A stretch of 64,000 nucleotides of DNA from CAVSRC01 sp963762605. GTDB taxonomy: Bacteria > Pseudomonadota > Alphaproteobacteria > Rhizobiales > Kaistiaceae. Shown here in pieces: positions 33,923 to 43,407 of the stretch (its first letter is position 1; the number at the start of each line of letters is the position of its first letter). The position numbers were made by a program, and so were the translations under genes. Under the pieces are notes generated by a model. That model saw only the letters and a program-made list of their open reading frames with translations, ran no database searches and was not told where the DNA came from. The stretch covers positions 186,001 to 250,000 of the forward strand of contig CAVXLJ010000025.1 in NCBI GenBank assembly GCA_963762605.1, read 5' to 3'.

Positions 33923-34396
33923 CTAACGGCGCACCGGGAACGGCTTGATGTCCTTGAGAACCGCACGCACCCGGCCGAGATCGGTGACGGTGGCTAGCAG
34001 GCGCTCCGACATGGTCTCGCGCCAGCGCACTGCCACCTGCGGATATTCGTTGAGCATCCTGAGGATCAGCTTGCGGTCGAGCTCCAGCACCTGGCTGGTG
34101 ACCATGGCGGTTGCTGTCGCCGGCCGCTTCGTCTCGATGAGCAACGCCAGTTCACCGATCAGCGCGCCCGCCTCGCAGTCCGCCACTCGTTTGCGCCTGG
34201 GCCCGATGGTCAGCCGGATGCCGCCGCTGACCACGACGAAGCCGGAATTGGCCCGCGCGCCTTCGCGGAAGAGCACCTGGTCCGCCGCCAGCTCCAGCCT
34301 GACCGCACTGAACGCCAACAGGCGAATCTGTTCGGTCGGCAGGTCGCCGAACAGCGGAACGCGCTGGAGAAGCGCGATGTCGCTGTCGAGGCTCAT
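33923..34396 (-). CDS. Cyclic-nucleotide-binding domain protein without HTH
   Basis: A 157-residue protein consisting of one cNMP-binding beta-barrel (LLQRVPLFGDLPTEQIRLLA, LFREGARANSGFVVVSGGIRL, CEAGALIGELALLIETKRPATATA) with no DNA-binding domain. The GELAL...RPATATA segment is the phosphate-binding cassette, so ligand binding is plausible. It is the downstream partner of the response regulator 30 nt away. The same pair occurs in Brucella (OtpR with a cAMP-kinase-regulatory-subunit-like gene). Confidence 0.85.
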   Translation of the reverse strand: MSLDSDIALLQRVPLFGDLPTEQIRLLAFSAVRLELAADQVLFREGARANSGFVVVSGGIRLTIGPRRKRVADCEAGALIGELALLIETKRPATATAMVTSQVLELDRKLILRMLNEYPQVAVRWRETMSERLLATVTDLGRVRAVLKDIKPFPVRR

Positions 34397-34426
34397 GGGT
34401 CTGTCCGGTCGCCCTGGGCCATCCCG

Positions 34427-35110
34427 CTAGGGGACCAGCTTGTAGCCGCCGGCTTCGGTCACCAGCAGCTCGGCCTTGGACGGGTCGCGCTCAATCTTCT
34501 GGCGCAGGCGATAGATGTGCGTTTCGAGCGTGTGCGTTGTGACCCCCGAATTGTAGCCCCACACTTCGTGCAGCAGCACATCGCGGGTGATGACCTTTTC
34601 ACCGGCGCGGTAAAGGTATTTCAGGATCGCGGTCTCCTTTTCGGTCAGCCGCACCTTCTGGTTCCTGTCGTCGACCAGCATCTTGGCGCTCGGCCGGAAC
34701 GTGTAGCGGCCGATCGAGAAGACGGCATCCTCGCTCTGGTCGTGCTGGCGAAGCTGGGCCCGGATGCGTGCCAGCAGCACGGCGAAGCGGAACGGCTTGG
34801 TGACGTAATCGTTGGCGCCGGCCTCCAGCCCCAGAATGGTGTCCGATTCCGAATCCTGGCCGGTCAGCATGATCACCGGTGCCCGGAAGCCGCTCTTGCG
34901 CAGCAGCTTCACAGCCTCGCGCCCGTCCATGTCGGGCAGGCCGACATCCATGATCACCAGGTCGATCGGCTCCTGGCGGGCGCGCTGCACCCCCTTGGCC
35001 GCGGTCTCGGCCGGTACGATCTCGAATTCCTCATAGAGCGAAAGCTGCTCGACCAGGCTCTCGCGGAGCATGTCATCATCGTCGACGACGAGAATCTTGC
35101 GGACGGGCAT
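34427..35110 (-). CDS. cenR: OmpR-family response regulator, CenR/OtpR-like
   Basis: A 227-residue regulator. The receiver domain has acidic Asp10-13 (VVDDDDML), phospho-acceptor Asp55 (LVIMDVGLPD), and the switch Thr and Lys (MLTG, VTKPF). The C-terminal OmpR winged helix has VRLTEKETAILKYL and TLETHIYRLRQKI. Context with the cNMP-binding protein matches CenR/OtpR, an essential or virulence-related envelope regulator in alphaproteobacteria. No sensor kinase is next to it, which is also usual. An upstream in-frame extension exists but MPVRKILVVDDD is the natural start. Confidence 0.88.
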   Translation of the reverse strand: MPVRKILVVDDDDMLRESLVEQLSLYEEFEIVPAETAAKGVQRARQEPIDLVIMDVGLPDMDGREAVKLLRKSGFRAPVIMLTGQDSESDTILGLEAGANDYVTKPFRFAVLLARIRAQLRQHDQSEDAVFSIGRYTFRPSAKMLVDDRNQKVRLTEKETAILKYLYRAGEKVITRDVLLHEVWGYNSGVTTHTLETHIYRLRQKIERDPSKAELLVTEAGGYKLVP

Positions 35111-35297
35111 GGTCGGACTTTCGTGTCTCGTGCGACCGGCAACGGAGCCGGCAATTGGCGGAAACCCTTTGGATTCGGCGTCCCATACGGTGTAGACCGC
35201 TTGCCCCCGGCCGCGCAAGTTGCTCGGCAAGCGGGTCGATCCGGGCAGAAACCCGACGTAGACCCGGACTCCCGCCCCCTCGGGATATCGTTTCGCC

Positions 35298-35837
35298 ATG
35301 CCGGAGCCGATCGTGAACCGTCTATCCCGGATCGTCGTTGCCGCCACCCACAGCACCCCGCATCGCGGCCTTCTGGTCGCTGGCGGCCTGACGCTCCCCT
35401 GCGCCCTCGGGCGGTCGGGGATCCTCGGCAGAAAACGCGAGGGCGACGGTGCCACCCCTGGCGGCGTCTGGCGCCCGGTCGCCGCTTTCTGGCGTGCCGA
35501 CCGCCTGCCCCGGCCGGCGACCATGTTGCCCGCCCGGCCACTCGACCCCGCCGACGGCTGGTGCGACGACCCCGCCGACCGTCTCTACAACCGTCCGGTG
35601 CGCCTCCCCTATCCCGGCCACCACGAGGAACTGTGGCGCTCCGACCGGCTCTACGATGTGATCGTGGTGCTGGACTACAACCTTGTCCGCCCCAAGCCCA
35701 GCGCCGGCAGCGCCATCTTCCTGCACATCGCCGGGCCCGGCTTTCCCGCGACCGAAGGCTGCATCGCGATTCAAGCGGGCGCCATGCGCCGGCTGCTGGC
35801 GCGCATGGACACAGGCACGATCGTCGACGTGCGCTAG
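35298..35837 (+). CDS. L,D-transpeptidase (YkuD) family protein
   Basis: A 179-residue protein of the YkuD catalytic fold. The active-site motif HIAGPGFPATEGC has His143 and Cys155. Such enzymes make 3-3 peptidoglycan cross-links or attach proteins to the wall. There is no clear cleavable signal peptide; the N-terminus (IVNRLSRIVVAATHS) starts directly with the domain. Several members of this short group act in the cytoplasm or are exported by unknown means. It is divergent from cenR with 187 nt between the starts, a possible CenR target. Its last 4 nt overlap the YggS gene. Confidence 0.82.
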   Translation: MPEPIVNRLSRIVVAATHSTPHRGLLVAGGLTLPCALGRSGILGRKREGDGATPGGVWRPVAAFWRADRLPRPATMLPARPLDPADGWCDDPADRLYNRPVRLPYPGHHEELWRSDRLYDVIVVLDYNLVRPKPSAGSAIFLHIAGPGFPATEGCIAIQAGAMRRLLARMDTGTIVDVR

Positions 35838-36514
35838 GCTGGGCGGGCCGTCCGCGCCCCGAAGATCGCCGACCCGACGCGCACGTCGGTGGCGCCAATA
35901 GCGATCGCCGTCTCGAAATCGGCGCTCATGCCCATCGACAGCGATTTGAGGCCGAGCCGCCCGGCGATCTTGGCGAGCAGCGCGAAATGCGGCGCCGCCA
36001 CATCCTCGAACGGCGGAATACACATCAGCCCGTCGATCGCCAGCCCATGCACGGCGCGGCAGCGCTCGACAAATTCATCGGCGTCTTCCGGCAGGACGCC
36101 GGCTTTCTGCGGCTCGGCGCCGGTATTGACCTGGACCAGCAGGCGCGGCGACCGGCCTTGCCGCGCCATCTCCTCGGCGACGGCGACAGCTATCCTGTCG
36201 CGGTCGATGGTGTGAATGGCGTCGAACAGCGCCACCGCTTCCTTCGCCTTGTTGGATTGCAGCGGCCCGATCAGGTGAAGCTCGATGCCCGGCGTCTCCA
36301 GGCGCAGCGCCGGCCATTTGCCGGCCGCCTCCTGCACCCGGTTCTCGCCGAACACCCGCTGGCCGCCGGCGATCACCGGCTGGATCGCCGAAGCGTCGAA
36401 AGTCTTGGAGACGGCAATCAGGCGCACCGAGCCCGGCGGCCGTCCGGCTGCCACCTCTGCTGCGGCGATGCGGCCGCGAACCGCGCTGAGTGCTTCTGCC
36501 TGCACTTGCGTCAT
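35834..36514 (-). CDS. PLP homeostasis protein (YggS/PROSC family)
   Basis: A 226-residue fold-type III PLP-binding protein with Lys37 (LIAVSKTF) as Schiff-base lysine, FGENRVQEAAGKW, LHLIGPLQSNK and the phosphate site LSMGMSADFETAIAIGATDVRVGSAIFG (in parts). It buffers free PLP and affects amino-acid pools. ATG 36514 gives the normal length. Divergent from leuS; the gap to leuS holds a 6-bp hairpin (36591-36608) followed by TCTT, of uncertain meaning. Confidence 0.92.
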   Translation of the reverse strand: MTQVQAEALSAVRGRIAAAEVAAGRPPGSVRLIAVSKTFDASAIQPVIAGGQRVFGENRVQEAAGKWPALRLETPGIELHLIGPLQSNKAKEAVALFDAIHTIDRDRIAVAVAEEMARQGRSPRLLVQVNTGAEPQKAGVLPEDADEFVERCRAVHGLAIDGLMCIPPFEDVAAPHFALLAKIAGRLGLKSLSMGMSADFETAIAIGATDVRVGSAIFGARTARPA

Positions 36515-36705
36515 TCCGGGATACCGGCGCACCGGCGCCCCAAGCCCCGGTTGGGCCGGGGCCTGATTAGCCCCGCCAGGCACGCCCGACAAGGCGACAA
36601 GCCGCCTTTCTTAAGCCTTTCCGATTGACCGCGGGCGTGATTCTGGTGATGGTCCGCCGCGACCGGCCTCAAGCGCCCCGTTCCTCCCGGCGCACCGGCG
36701 CTCTC

Positions 36706-39393
36706 ATGAAGACCATGGCGACCGAACGATACAATCCCCGCGAAGCAGAACCCCGCTGGCAGGCCCGCTGGGCCGAGGAGCGCATCTTCGAGACGAAGAA
36801 CGACGACCCGCGGCCGAAATACTACGTGCTCGAGATGTTCCCCTACCCTTCGGGGCGCATCCACATGGGTCACGTGCGCAACTATACGCTCGGCGACGTG
36901 GTCGCCCGCTTCATGCGCGCCAGGGGCTACAACGTCCTCTACCCCAAGGGCTGGGACGCCTTTGGCCTGCCCGCGGAAAACGCGGCGATGCAGAACCACG
37001 TCAATCCGCGCGACTGGACGTACGACAACATCGACGCCATGCGCGAGCAGCTCAAGATGATGGGCCTGTCGCTCGACTGGAGCCGGGAATTCGCCACCTG
37101 CGACCCGGAATATTACGCCCAGCAGCAGAAACTCTTCGTCGACTTCTACCGCAAGGGGCTCGCCTACCGAAAGAAATCGAAGGTCAACTGGGATCCGATC
37201 GACCAGACCGTGCTCGCCAACGAGCAGGTGATCGACGGCCGCGGCTGGCGCTCGGGCGCCGTGGTGGAGCAACGCGAGCTGGAGCAGTGGTGCTTTCGCA
37301 TCACGGCATACAGCGACGAGTTGCTGGCCGCCCTCGACAAGCTCGACCGCTGGCCGGACAAGGTGCGCCTGATGCAGCGCAACTGGATCGGCAAGTCGGA
37401 AGGCATGCGCGTCCGCTTTCCCTTCGCAGGCGCGGCACCCGAGGGCTTCTCGGAGATCGAGGTCTTCACCACCCGTCACGACACGCTGTTCGGCGCGAGC
37501 TTCATGGCGATCTCGCCCGATCATCCCCTCGCGACCGCGCTCGCCGAAGATAACGCCGAGCTGAAGCGCTTCATCGACGAGTGCCACCGCACCGGCACCA
37601 GCGCCGAAGCGATCGAGACCGCCGAGAAGATGGGCTACGCCACCGACTTTTCGGTCAAGCATCCCTTCCGCGACGGGCACACATTGCCGGTCTATGTCGC
37701 CAACTTCGTTCTGATGGATTACGGCACCGGCGCCATCTTCGGCTGCCCGGCCCACGACCAGCGCGACTATGACTTCGCCACCAAATACGATCTGCCCATC
37801 ATTCCGGTGGTGGCGCCGCTCGACGTGTTCGACACCGACGGCGACCTGGTGAAGTGGATCGAGCAGTTTGCCACCGGCGACGAGGCCTATCTCGATGACG
37901 GCCAGCTCATCAATTCCGCGTTTCTCGACGGAATGACGGTTGCCGACGCCAAGGAGACGGTCGCCCAACGCCTTGAAAAGACGATGCTTTCCGGCAAGCC
38001 CCAAGGCGTGCGTCAGGTCAATTACCGCCTGCGCGACTGGGGCATCTCGCGCCAGCGCTTCTGGGGCTGCCCGATCCCCATGATCCATTGCCCGGAGCAC
38101 GGTGTGGTGCCGGTGCCGGACGCTGACCTGCCGGTGCTGCTGCCCGACGACCCGGTCCTCGACCAGCCCGGCAACCCGCTCGACCGCCATCCGACATGGA
38201 AGCACGTCGCCTGCCCGGTCTGCGGCAAGCCTTCGCTGCGCGAAACCGACACCATGGACACCTTCGTCGATTCGTCGTGGTACTTCGCGCGCTTCACCGC
38301 CCCGCACGCACAGACCCCGACCGACAAGGCGGCCGCCGATGCCTGGCTGCCCGTCGACCAGTATATCGGCGGCATCGAGCACGCGATCCTGCACCTGCTC
38401 TATTCGCGCTTCTTCGTGCGCGGCATGCACGCCACCGGGCATCTCAGCATCGACGAGCCGTTCAAGGGCTTGTTCACCCAGGGGATGGTCGTCCACGAGA
38501 CCTATTACAAGCAGGCGGATGGCCGGACACATTGGCTGTCGCCGGCCGAGGTGCGCATCGAAGGCGACGGCGACAACCGCAAGGCCTTCGAGATCGCCAC
38601 CGGCGAGGAGGTGGTGATCGGTGGCATCGAGAAGATGTCGAAGTCGAAGCGCAACACCATCGACCCCAGCGACATCATGACCGGCTACGGCGCCGATACC
38701 GCCCGCTGGTTCATGCTCTCCGACTCGCCGCCCGATCGCGACGTCATCTGGACCGAGGAGAGCGTCGCCGGCGCGGCGCGATTCCTCCAGCGCATCTGGC
38801 GCCTGGTCGGCGAAGCAATGGCGCTGCGGCCCGTCGTGCCGCCGGCGGGGAGCGGTCCGCCCGCCGACACGAGCGCCGATTCGATCGCGCTGCGCAAGGT
38901 CGCCCACCGCACGCTCGCCGCGGTCGAGGAGGCGATTGCCGGGCTGCGCTTCAACGTAGCCGTCGCCAAGATCTACGAGCTGGCCAACGCCATCAGCGGG
39001 GCACTCGCCATTTTGCCGCAGCAGCGTCAGGACGCTGCCGACCACGCGCTCGGCGCCGCGCTGCGGGAGGCCCTCGAGATGATGGTCGGGATGATAGCGC
39101 CGATGATGCCGCATCTGGCCGAGGAATGCTGGGCGGCGCTTGGCCACGCCGGCCTTGTCGCGACCCGCCCGTGGCCCGTCGTCGACCGCAGCCTGCTGGT
39201 CGAAGACACCATTACGCTGCCGGTGCAGGTCAATGGCCGCAAGCGCGCCGAATTGACAATCGCGGCCGACGCGTCACAAGTTGAGGTGGAGACGGCGACC
39301 CTCGCGCTGGACGCGGTGCAGAGGGCGCTCGACGGGCAGAAACCGCGGAAAATCGTCGTCGTACCGAAGAGGATCGTGAATGTCGTCATATGA
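36706..39393 (+). CDS. leuS: Leucyl-tRNA synthetase
   Basis: An 895-residue class Ia synthetase that charges tRNA-Leu. It has the HIGH-type motif RIHMGHVRNYTLGD (about residues 52-65), the editing domain (CP1) in the middle, KMSKS in EKMSKSKRN (about residue 640), the anticodon-binding helical domain, and a C-terminal LPVQVNGRKRAELT. ATG 36706 (MKTMATERYNP) chosen; 36715 is equally possible. It overlaps lptE by 14 nt, the usual leuS-lptE-holA operon. Confidence 0.97.
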   Translation: MKTMATERYNPREAEPRWQARWAEERIFETKNDDPRPKYYVLEMFPYPSGRIHMGHVRNYTLGDVVARFMRARGYNVLYPKGWDAFGLPAENAAMQNHVNPRDWTYDNIDAMREQLKMMGLSLDWSREFATCDPEYYAQQQKLFVDFYRKGLAYRKKSKVNWDPIDQTVLANEQVIDGRGWRSGAVVEQRELEQWCFRITAYSDELLAALDKLDRWPDKVRLMQRNWIGKSEGMRVRFPFAGAAPEGFSEIEVFTTRHDTLFGASFMAISPDHPLATALAEDNAELKRFIDECHRTGTSAEAIETAEKMGYATDFSVKHPFRDGHTLPVYVANFVLMDYGTGAIFGCPAHDQRDYDFATKYDLPIIPVVAPLDVFDTDGDLVKWIEQFATGDEAYLDDGQLINSAFLDGMTVADAKETVAQRLEKTMLSGKPQGVRQVNYRLRDWGISRQRFWGCPIPMIHCPEHGVVPVPDADLPVLLPDDPVLDQPGNPLDRHPTWKHVACPVCGKPSLRETDTMDTFVDSSWYFARFTAPHAQTPTDKAAADAWLPVDQYIGGIEHAILHLLYSRFFVRGMHATGHLSIDEPFKGLFTQGMVVHETYYKQADGRTHWLSPAEVRIEGDGDNRKAFEIATGEEVVIGGIEKMSKSKRNTIDPSDIMTGYGADTARWFMLSDSPPDRDVIWTEESVAGAARFLQRIWRLVGEAMALRPVVPPAGSGPPADTSADSIALRKVAHRTLAAVEEAIAGLRFNVAVAKIYELANAISGALAILPQQRQDAADHALGAALREALEMMVGMIAPMMPHLAEECWAALGHAGLVATRPWPVVDRSLLVEDTITLPVQVNGRKRAELTIAADASQVEVETATLALDAVQRALDGQKPRKIVVVPKRIVNVVI

Positions 39394-39928
39394 CCACAGC
39401 CGATCCGGGGGAGGCCGAAAGGCCGGCCGCCTGATCCTTCTCGCCGCGGTCGCCGCAGCAGCGCTGTCCGCCTGCACCGTGCAGCCGCTCTATGCTCCCA
39501 CCGCCGCCGGTACTTCGGTTGTCGCTGCGCTCACCGACATCTATATCGAGCCCGTCGATGACCGCGTTGGCCAGGAACTGCGCAACCAGCTCATCTTCCA
39601 GCTCAATGGCGGCAAGGGCCAGCCGGCAGACGCCAAATACCGGATGAAGCTGGTGGTCACCTCGAGCGAGAACGCCCTTGGCGTGACGCCGATCGAGACC
39701 GCGCCGGCCTATTCCATCACCGTCGCTGCCACCTATGAACTGCGCTCGGTCGCCAACGACAAGATCGTGTACCGGAGCACCAGCCGGCAGTCTGCGTCCT
39801 ATGATCGCGTCAACCAGGTCTACGCCAACACGCGCGCCAAGCTCGATGCCGAGAACCGCGCCGCCGCCCTGGTTGCCGACGACATTCGCATCCGGCTCGC
39901 CTCGCTTACCGCCAGGGGAACTATCTAG
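39380..39928 (+). CDS. lptE: LPS-assembly lipoprotein LptE
   Basis: A 182-residue outer-membrane lipoprotein with signal peptide and lipobox LSAC (Cys32), followed by TVQPLYAPTA and the LptE alpha/beta core (IEPVDDRVGQELRNQLIFQL, YSITVAATYELRS). It plugs LptD in LPS export. Reads from within the leuS end (14-nt overlap). Confidence 0.9.
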   Translation: MSSYDHSRSGGGRKAGRLILLAAVAAAALSACTVQPLYAPTAAGTSVVAALTDIYIEPVDDRVGQELRNQLIFQLNGGKGQPADAKYRMKLVVTSSENALGVTPIETAPAYSITVAATYELRSVANDKIVYRSTSRQSASYDRVNQVYANTRAKLDAENRAAALVADDIRIRLASLTARGTI

Positions 39929-39958
39929 CGGCCCACCAGCGAGCGGACCTGAAGGCGC

Positions 39959-40993
39959 GTGGTTCAGATCAAGCCAGCCGACGCCGACCGCTTTCTGGCG
40001 CGGCCCGACCCGGCCGTTCGCGTCATCCTGATCTATGGCAATGACGACGGGCTGGTTGCCGAGCGCGCCGAGCGGTTTGCCGCCGCCGTCCTCGCCAAGA
40101 GCACCGATCCGTTCGCCCGCGTGCGGCTCGACGCCGCCGCAATTGCCGACGATCCCGGCAGCCTCGCCGACGAGGCCAACGCCGTTCCGTTGTTCGGCGG
40201 CCAGCGGGTGATCACCGTGAATCTTTCCGGCGGGCGCACCATCCAGCCGGCGGTCGAGGTGGTGCTCGCCGCGCCACCGGTCGATTCGTGGGTGGTGGTC
40301 ACCGCCGGTGACCAGCGCAAGGGGTCGGGCCTGCGCAAGCTGTGCGAGACCCACGGGCAGGCGGCGGCGATCGCCTGTTACGCTGATTCGGATCGCGATC
40401 TCGACCGCATCATCGACGAGGAGACGAAGGCCGCCGGCCTCACGATCGCGACCGAAGCGCGCACAGCGCTCAAATCCATGATCGGCGCCGACCGCATGGC
40501 CAGCCGCTCCGAGGTCGCCAAGCTCTGCCTCTATGCCGCCAATACCGGCACCATCACGCTCGACGACGTGCGCGCCATCATCGGCGATGCCGCCGCCTCG
40601 GCCATGGACGCGGTGATCGACGCCGCGGCGCTCGGCGATGCCGCCGCGCTCGACCGTGGCCATCGCCGCCTGCGCGCGGCCGGCGTTCCGGGCGCGGTTG
40701 TCGTCGGCGCCGCCCAGCGCCATTTCAACTTCCTGCAGAAGGCCCGGGCTGCCTGCGATGCCGGCGCAACGGCCGAGGCGGTGGTGGCCCGTGCCAGCCC
40801 ACCGGTCTTTTTTCAGCGCCGCACTGCTGTCATTCGGCAGTTGACGATTTGGAACGCAACCGCGATCGACGCCGCGCTCGGCCGACTCGATGCCGCCCTG
40901 CTCGACAGCCGTCTGCACGGCGCCATCGCCGACGAAGTCGTTGCCCAGGCGCTGCAGTCGGTTGCCGTCATGGCGGCCAGGACACGACGCTGA
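39959..40993 (+). CDS. holA: DNA polymerase III delta subunit
   Basis: A 344-residue clamp-loader subunit with a GTG start, MVQIKPADADRFL. It has the HolA family stretches VILIYGNDDGLVAERA, DPGSLADEANAVPLFGGQRVI, GSGLRKLCE and the C-terminal helical collar domain (AAQRHFNFLQKAR). It opens the beta clamp in the holoenzyme. Starts 30 nt after lptE; ends 7 nt before convergent parB. Confidence 0.92.
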   Translation: MVQIKPADADRFLARPDPAVRVILIYGNDDGLVAERAERFAAAVLAKSTDPFARVRLDAAAIADDPGSLADEANAVPLFGGQRVITVNLSGGRTIQPAVEVVLAAPPVDSWVVVTAGDQRKGSGLRKLCETHGQAAAIACYADSDRDLDRIIDEETKAAGLTIATEARTALKSMIGADRMASRSEVAKLCLYAANTGTITLDDVRAIIGDAAASAMDAVIDAAALGDAAALDRGHRRLRAAGVPGAVVVGAAQRHFNFLQKARAACDAGATAEAVVARASPPVFFQRRTAVIRQLTIWNATAIDAALGRLDAALLDSRLHGAIADEVVAQALQSVAVMAARTRR

Positions 40994-41000
40994 CGGACCC

Positions 41001-41873
41001 CTATCCGCGCAGCCGCCGGACGATGTCGTCGAGCTGTTCGAGCGTCTTGTAGGCGACCGTCACCTTGCCGCCATTGCCGTGGTGGTCGATGGTGACCGCC
41101 AGCCCGATGCGGTCGCTGAGGCTCTTTTCAAGGGCGCGCGTATCGGCGTCCTTGTTCGGCTTCCTGCCGCCGGCCGTCTTCTTGCGCCCGGCGCTCTGAC
41201 CCAGGGCCTCGACGTCGCGCACATTGAGCCCGGCCTCGACGATGCGCCGCGCCGCCGCCGCTGGATCGTTGAGTGTCACCAGCGCGCGGGCGTGACCGGC
41301 CGTCAGTTTGCCCTCGATGAGATAGGTCTGCACCTCTTCCGGCAGCTTGAGCAGGCGCAGCGTGTTGGCGATGTGCGGGCGGCTCTTGCCGATCACATCG
41401 GCCAGCGCGCTCTGGCTGTAGCCGTGGCCGTCGATGAGCTGCTGGTAACCGATCGCCTCTTCGAGTGCGTTCAGATCCTGCCGCTGCACGTTCTCGACGA
41501 TCGCGAGTTCGAGCGCCTCCTTGTCGGAGAGTTCGCGCACCACCACCGGCACGTCGTGCAGGCCGGCCTTCTGCGCCGCGCGCCAGCGCCGCTCGCCGGC
41601 GACGATCTCGTAACTGTCGACGGCGCCCTCGACCGGGCGCACGAGGATTGGCTGCACCACCCCCTTCTCGCGCACCGATGCCGTCAGTTCGTCGAGATCG
41701 GCGGCAGCGAAGGCCTTGCGCGGATTGTGCGGATTGGGCCTGAGGTATGCGACCGGCAGCCGCCGCTGGCCGCGTCCGTGATCGCCGGCAGGCTCGGCGG
41801 CGGCGCTCTCGACGTCGCCGATCAACGCCGCCAGCCCCCGCCCCAGTCTGTTCCGCGCTGCGCTATCCACCAT
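41001..41873 (-). CDS. parB: Chromosome partitioning protein ParB
   Basis: A 290-residue CTP-dependent DNA clamp. The N-terminal NRLGRGLAALIGD recruits ParA. The CTPase domain has NPRKAF, GVVQPILVRP, the C-motif GERRWRAAQ and ENVQRQDLNALEEA. The HTH around YSQSALADVIGKSRPHIANTLRLL binds parS, and a C-terminal dimerisation domain follows. Two parS sites lie 1.5-3.5 kb upstream. In operon with parA, 50 nt after it. Confidence 0.96.
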   Translation of the reverse strand: MVDSAARNRLGRGLAALIGDVESAAAEPAGDHGRGQRRLPVAYLRPNPHNPRKAFAAADLDELTASVREKGVVQPILVRPVEGAVDSYEIVAGERRWRAAQKAGLHDVPVVVRELSDKEALELAIVENVQRQDLNALEEAIGYQQLIDGHGYSQSALADVIGKSRPHIANTLRLLKLPEEVQTYLIEGKLTAGHARALVTLNDPAAAARRIVEAGLNVRDVEALGQSAGRKKTAGGRKPNKDADTRALEKSLSDRIGLAVTIDHHGNGGKVTVAYKTLEQLDDIVRRLRG

Positions 41874-41923
41874 TCAATTTCCCCTGAAAGACGCAGTCCG
41901 TTTCACTGCCGAATCGAATTTCG

Positions 41924-42756
<833 letters not shown>

Positions 42757-42757
<1 letters not shown>

Positions 42758-43401
42758 TAACCATGAGGTTCAGGCACGCGGCGCAGACGACCAATATCAA
42801 GGATCGCGCCGCCGTCGCCGACTCGACTCTCATGTTTTACCAGATCGAAGACCCAAGATTGAGTGGCCTCGCCGATTTCCCGCACAAAATCTTGTCCCTT
42901 GTGAAAAGCGGCGGGGACGCCAACGCCCATCAGCGGCGCCGCCAGCCTCAGCAGTTCTCCCAGCGGCGCCAGCGCCCGCGCGCTGATCCGGTCGACCGGT
43001 TCGCTCCAGGAACCAATCAGGCTTTCGATCCGCCCCTCATGGACAATGGCGGGCGCCTGCGTTTCGCGGATCGCGGCGCGCAGGAAGGCGCATTTCTTGC
43101 GATTGCTCTCGATCAGGTGGACCATCGTGCCATTGTGCTGCGCCCCCAGTATGGCGACGACCAGACCCGGGAAGCCGGCGCCGCTGCCGAGATCGAGCCA
43201 CTGCCGGGCCTCCGGAAAGAGCGCCACCAGCTGGGCGCTGTCGGCCACGTGCCGTCGCCAGATGTCGGGGAGCGTACTCGGCGCGATCAGATTCTCCGCG
43301 CTCTGCCACTTCTTCAGAAGCGCGACATAGGCGGCAAGCCGCTCTTCTGTTTCACGTGAAACAGCGATGATGTCGGCCAGCGCCTCACGCCCGTCGGTCA
43401 C
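42757..43401 (-). CDS. rsmG: 16S rRNA (guanine-N7) methyltransferase RsmG (GidB)
   Basis: A 214-residue methyltransferase for G527 of 16S rRNA. SAM motif WLDLGSGAGFPGLVVAI (about residues 67-83), HLIESNRKKCAFLR, and the N-terminal helical part (LKKWQSAENLIAPSTLPDIWRRH). It lies between mnmG and parA as in most bacteria. A perfect parS sequence sits inside its 5' part. Confidence 0.95.
43348..43363. promoter_or_regulatory. parS site 1
   Basis: TGTTTCACGTGAAACA, a perfect 16-bp palindrome identical to the universal parS consensus. It lies inside rsmG; ParB would load here. Confidence 0.95.
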
Positions 43402-43407
43402 GCCGCC

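Noticed and set aside
36515..36705. T-box or other riboswitch before leuS
   Set aside because: No T-box sequence or antiterminator; only a 6-bp hairpin is visible.
36511..39147. Long open frame opposite leuS
   Set aside because: Shadow of leuS; no recognisable motif, no ribosome-binding site.
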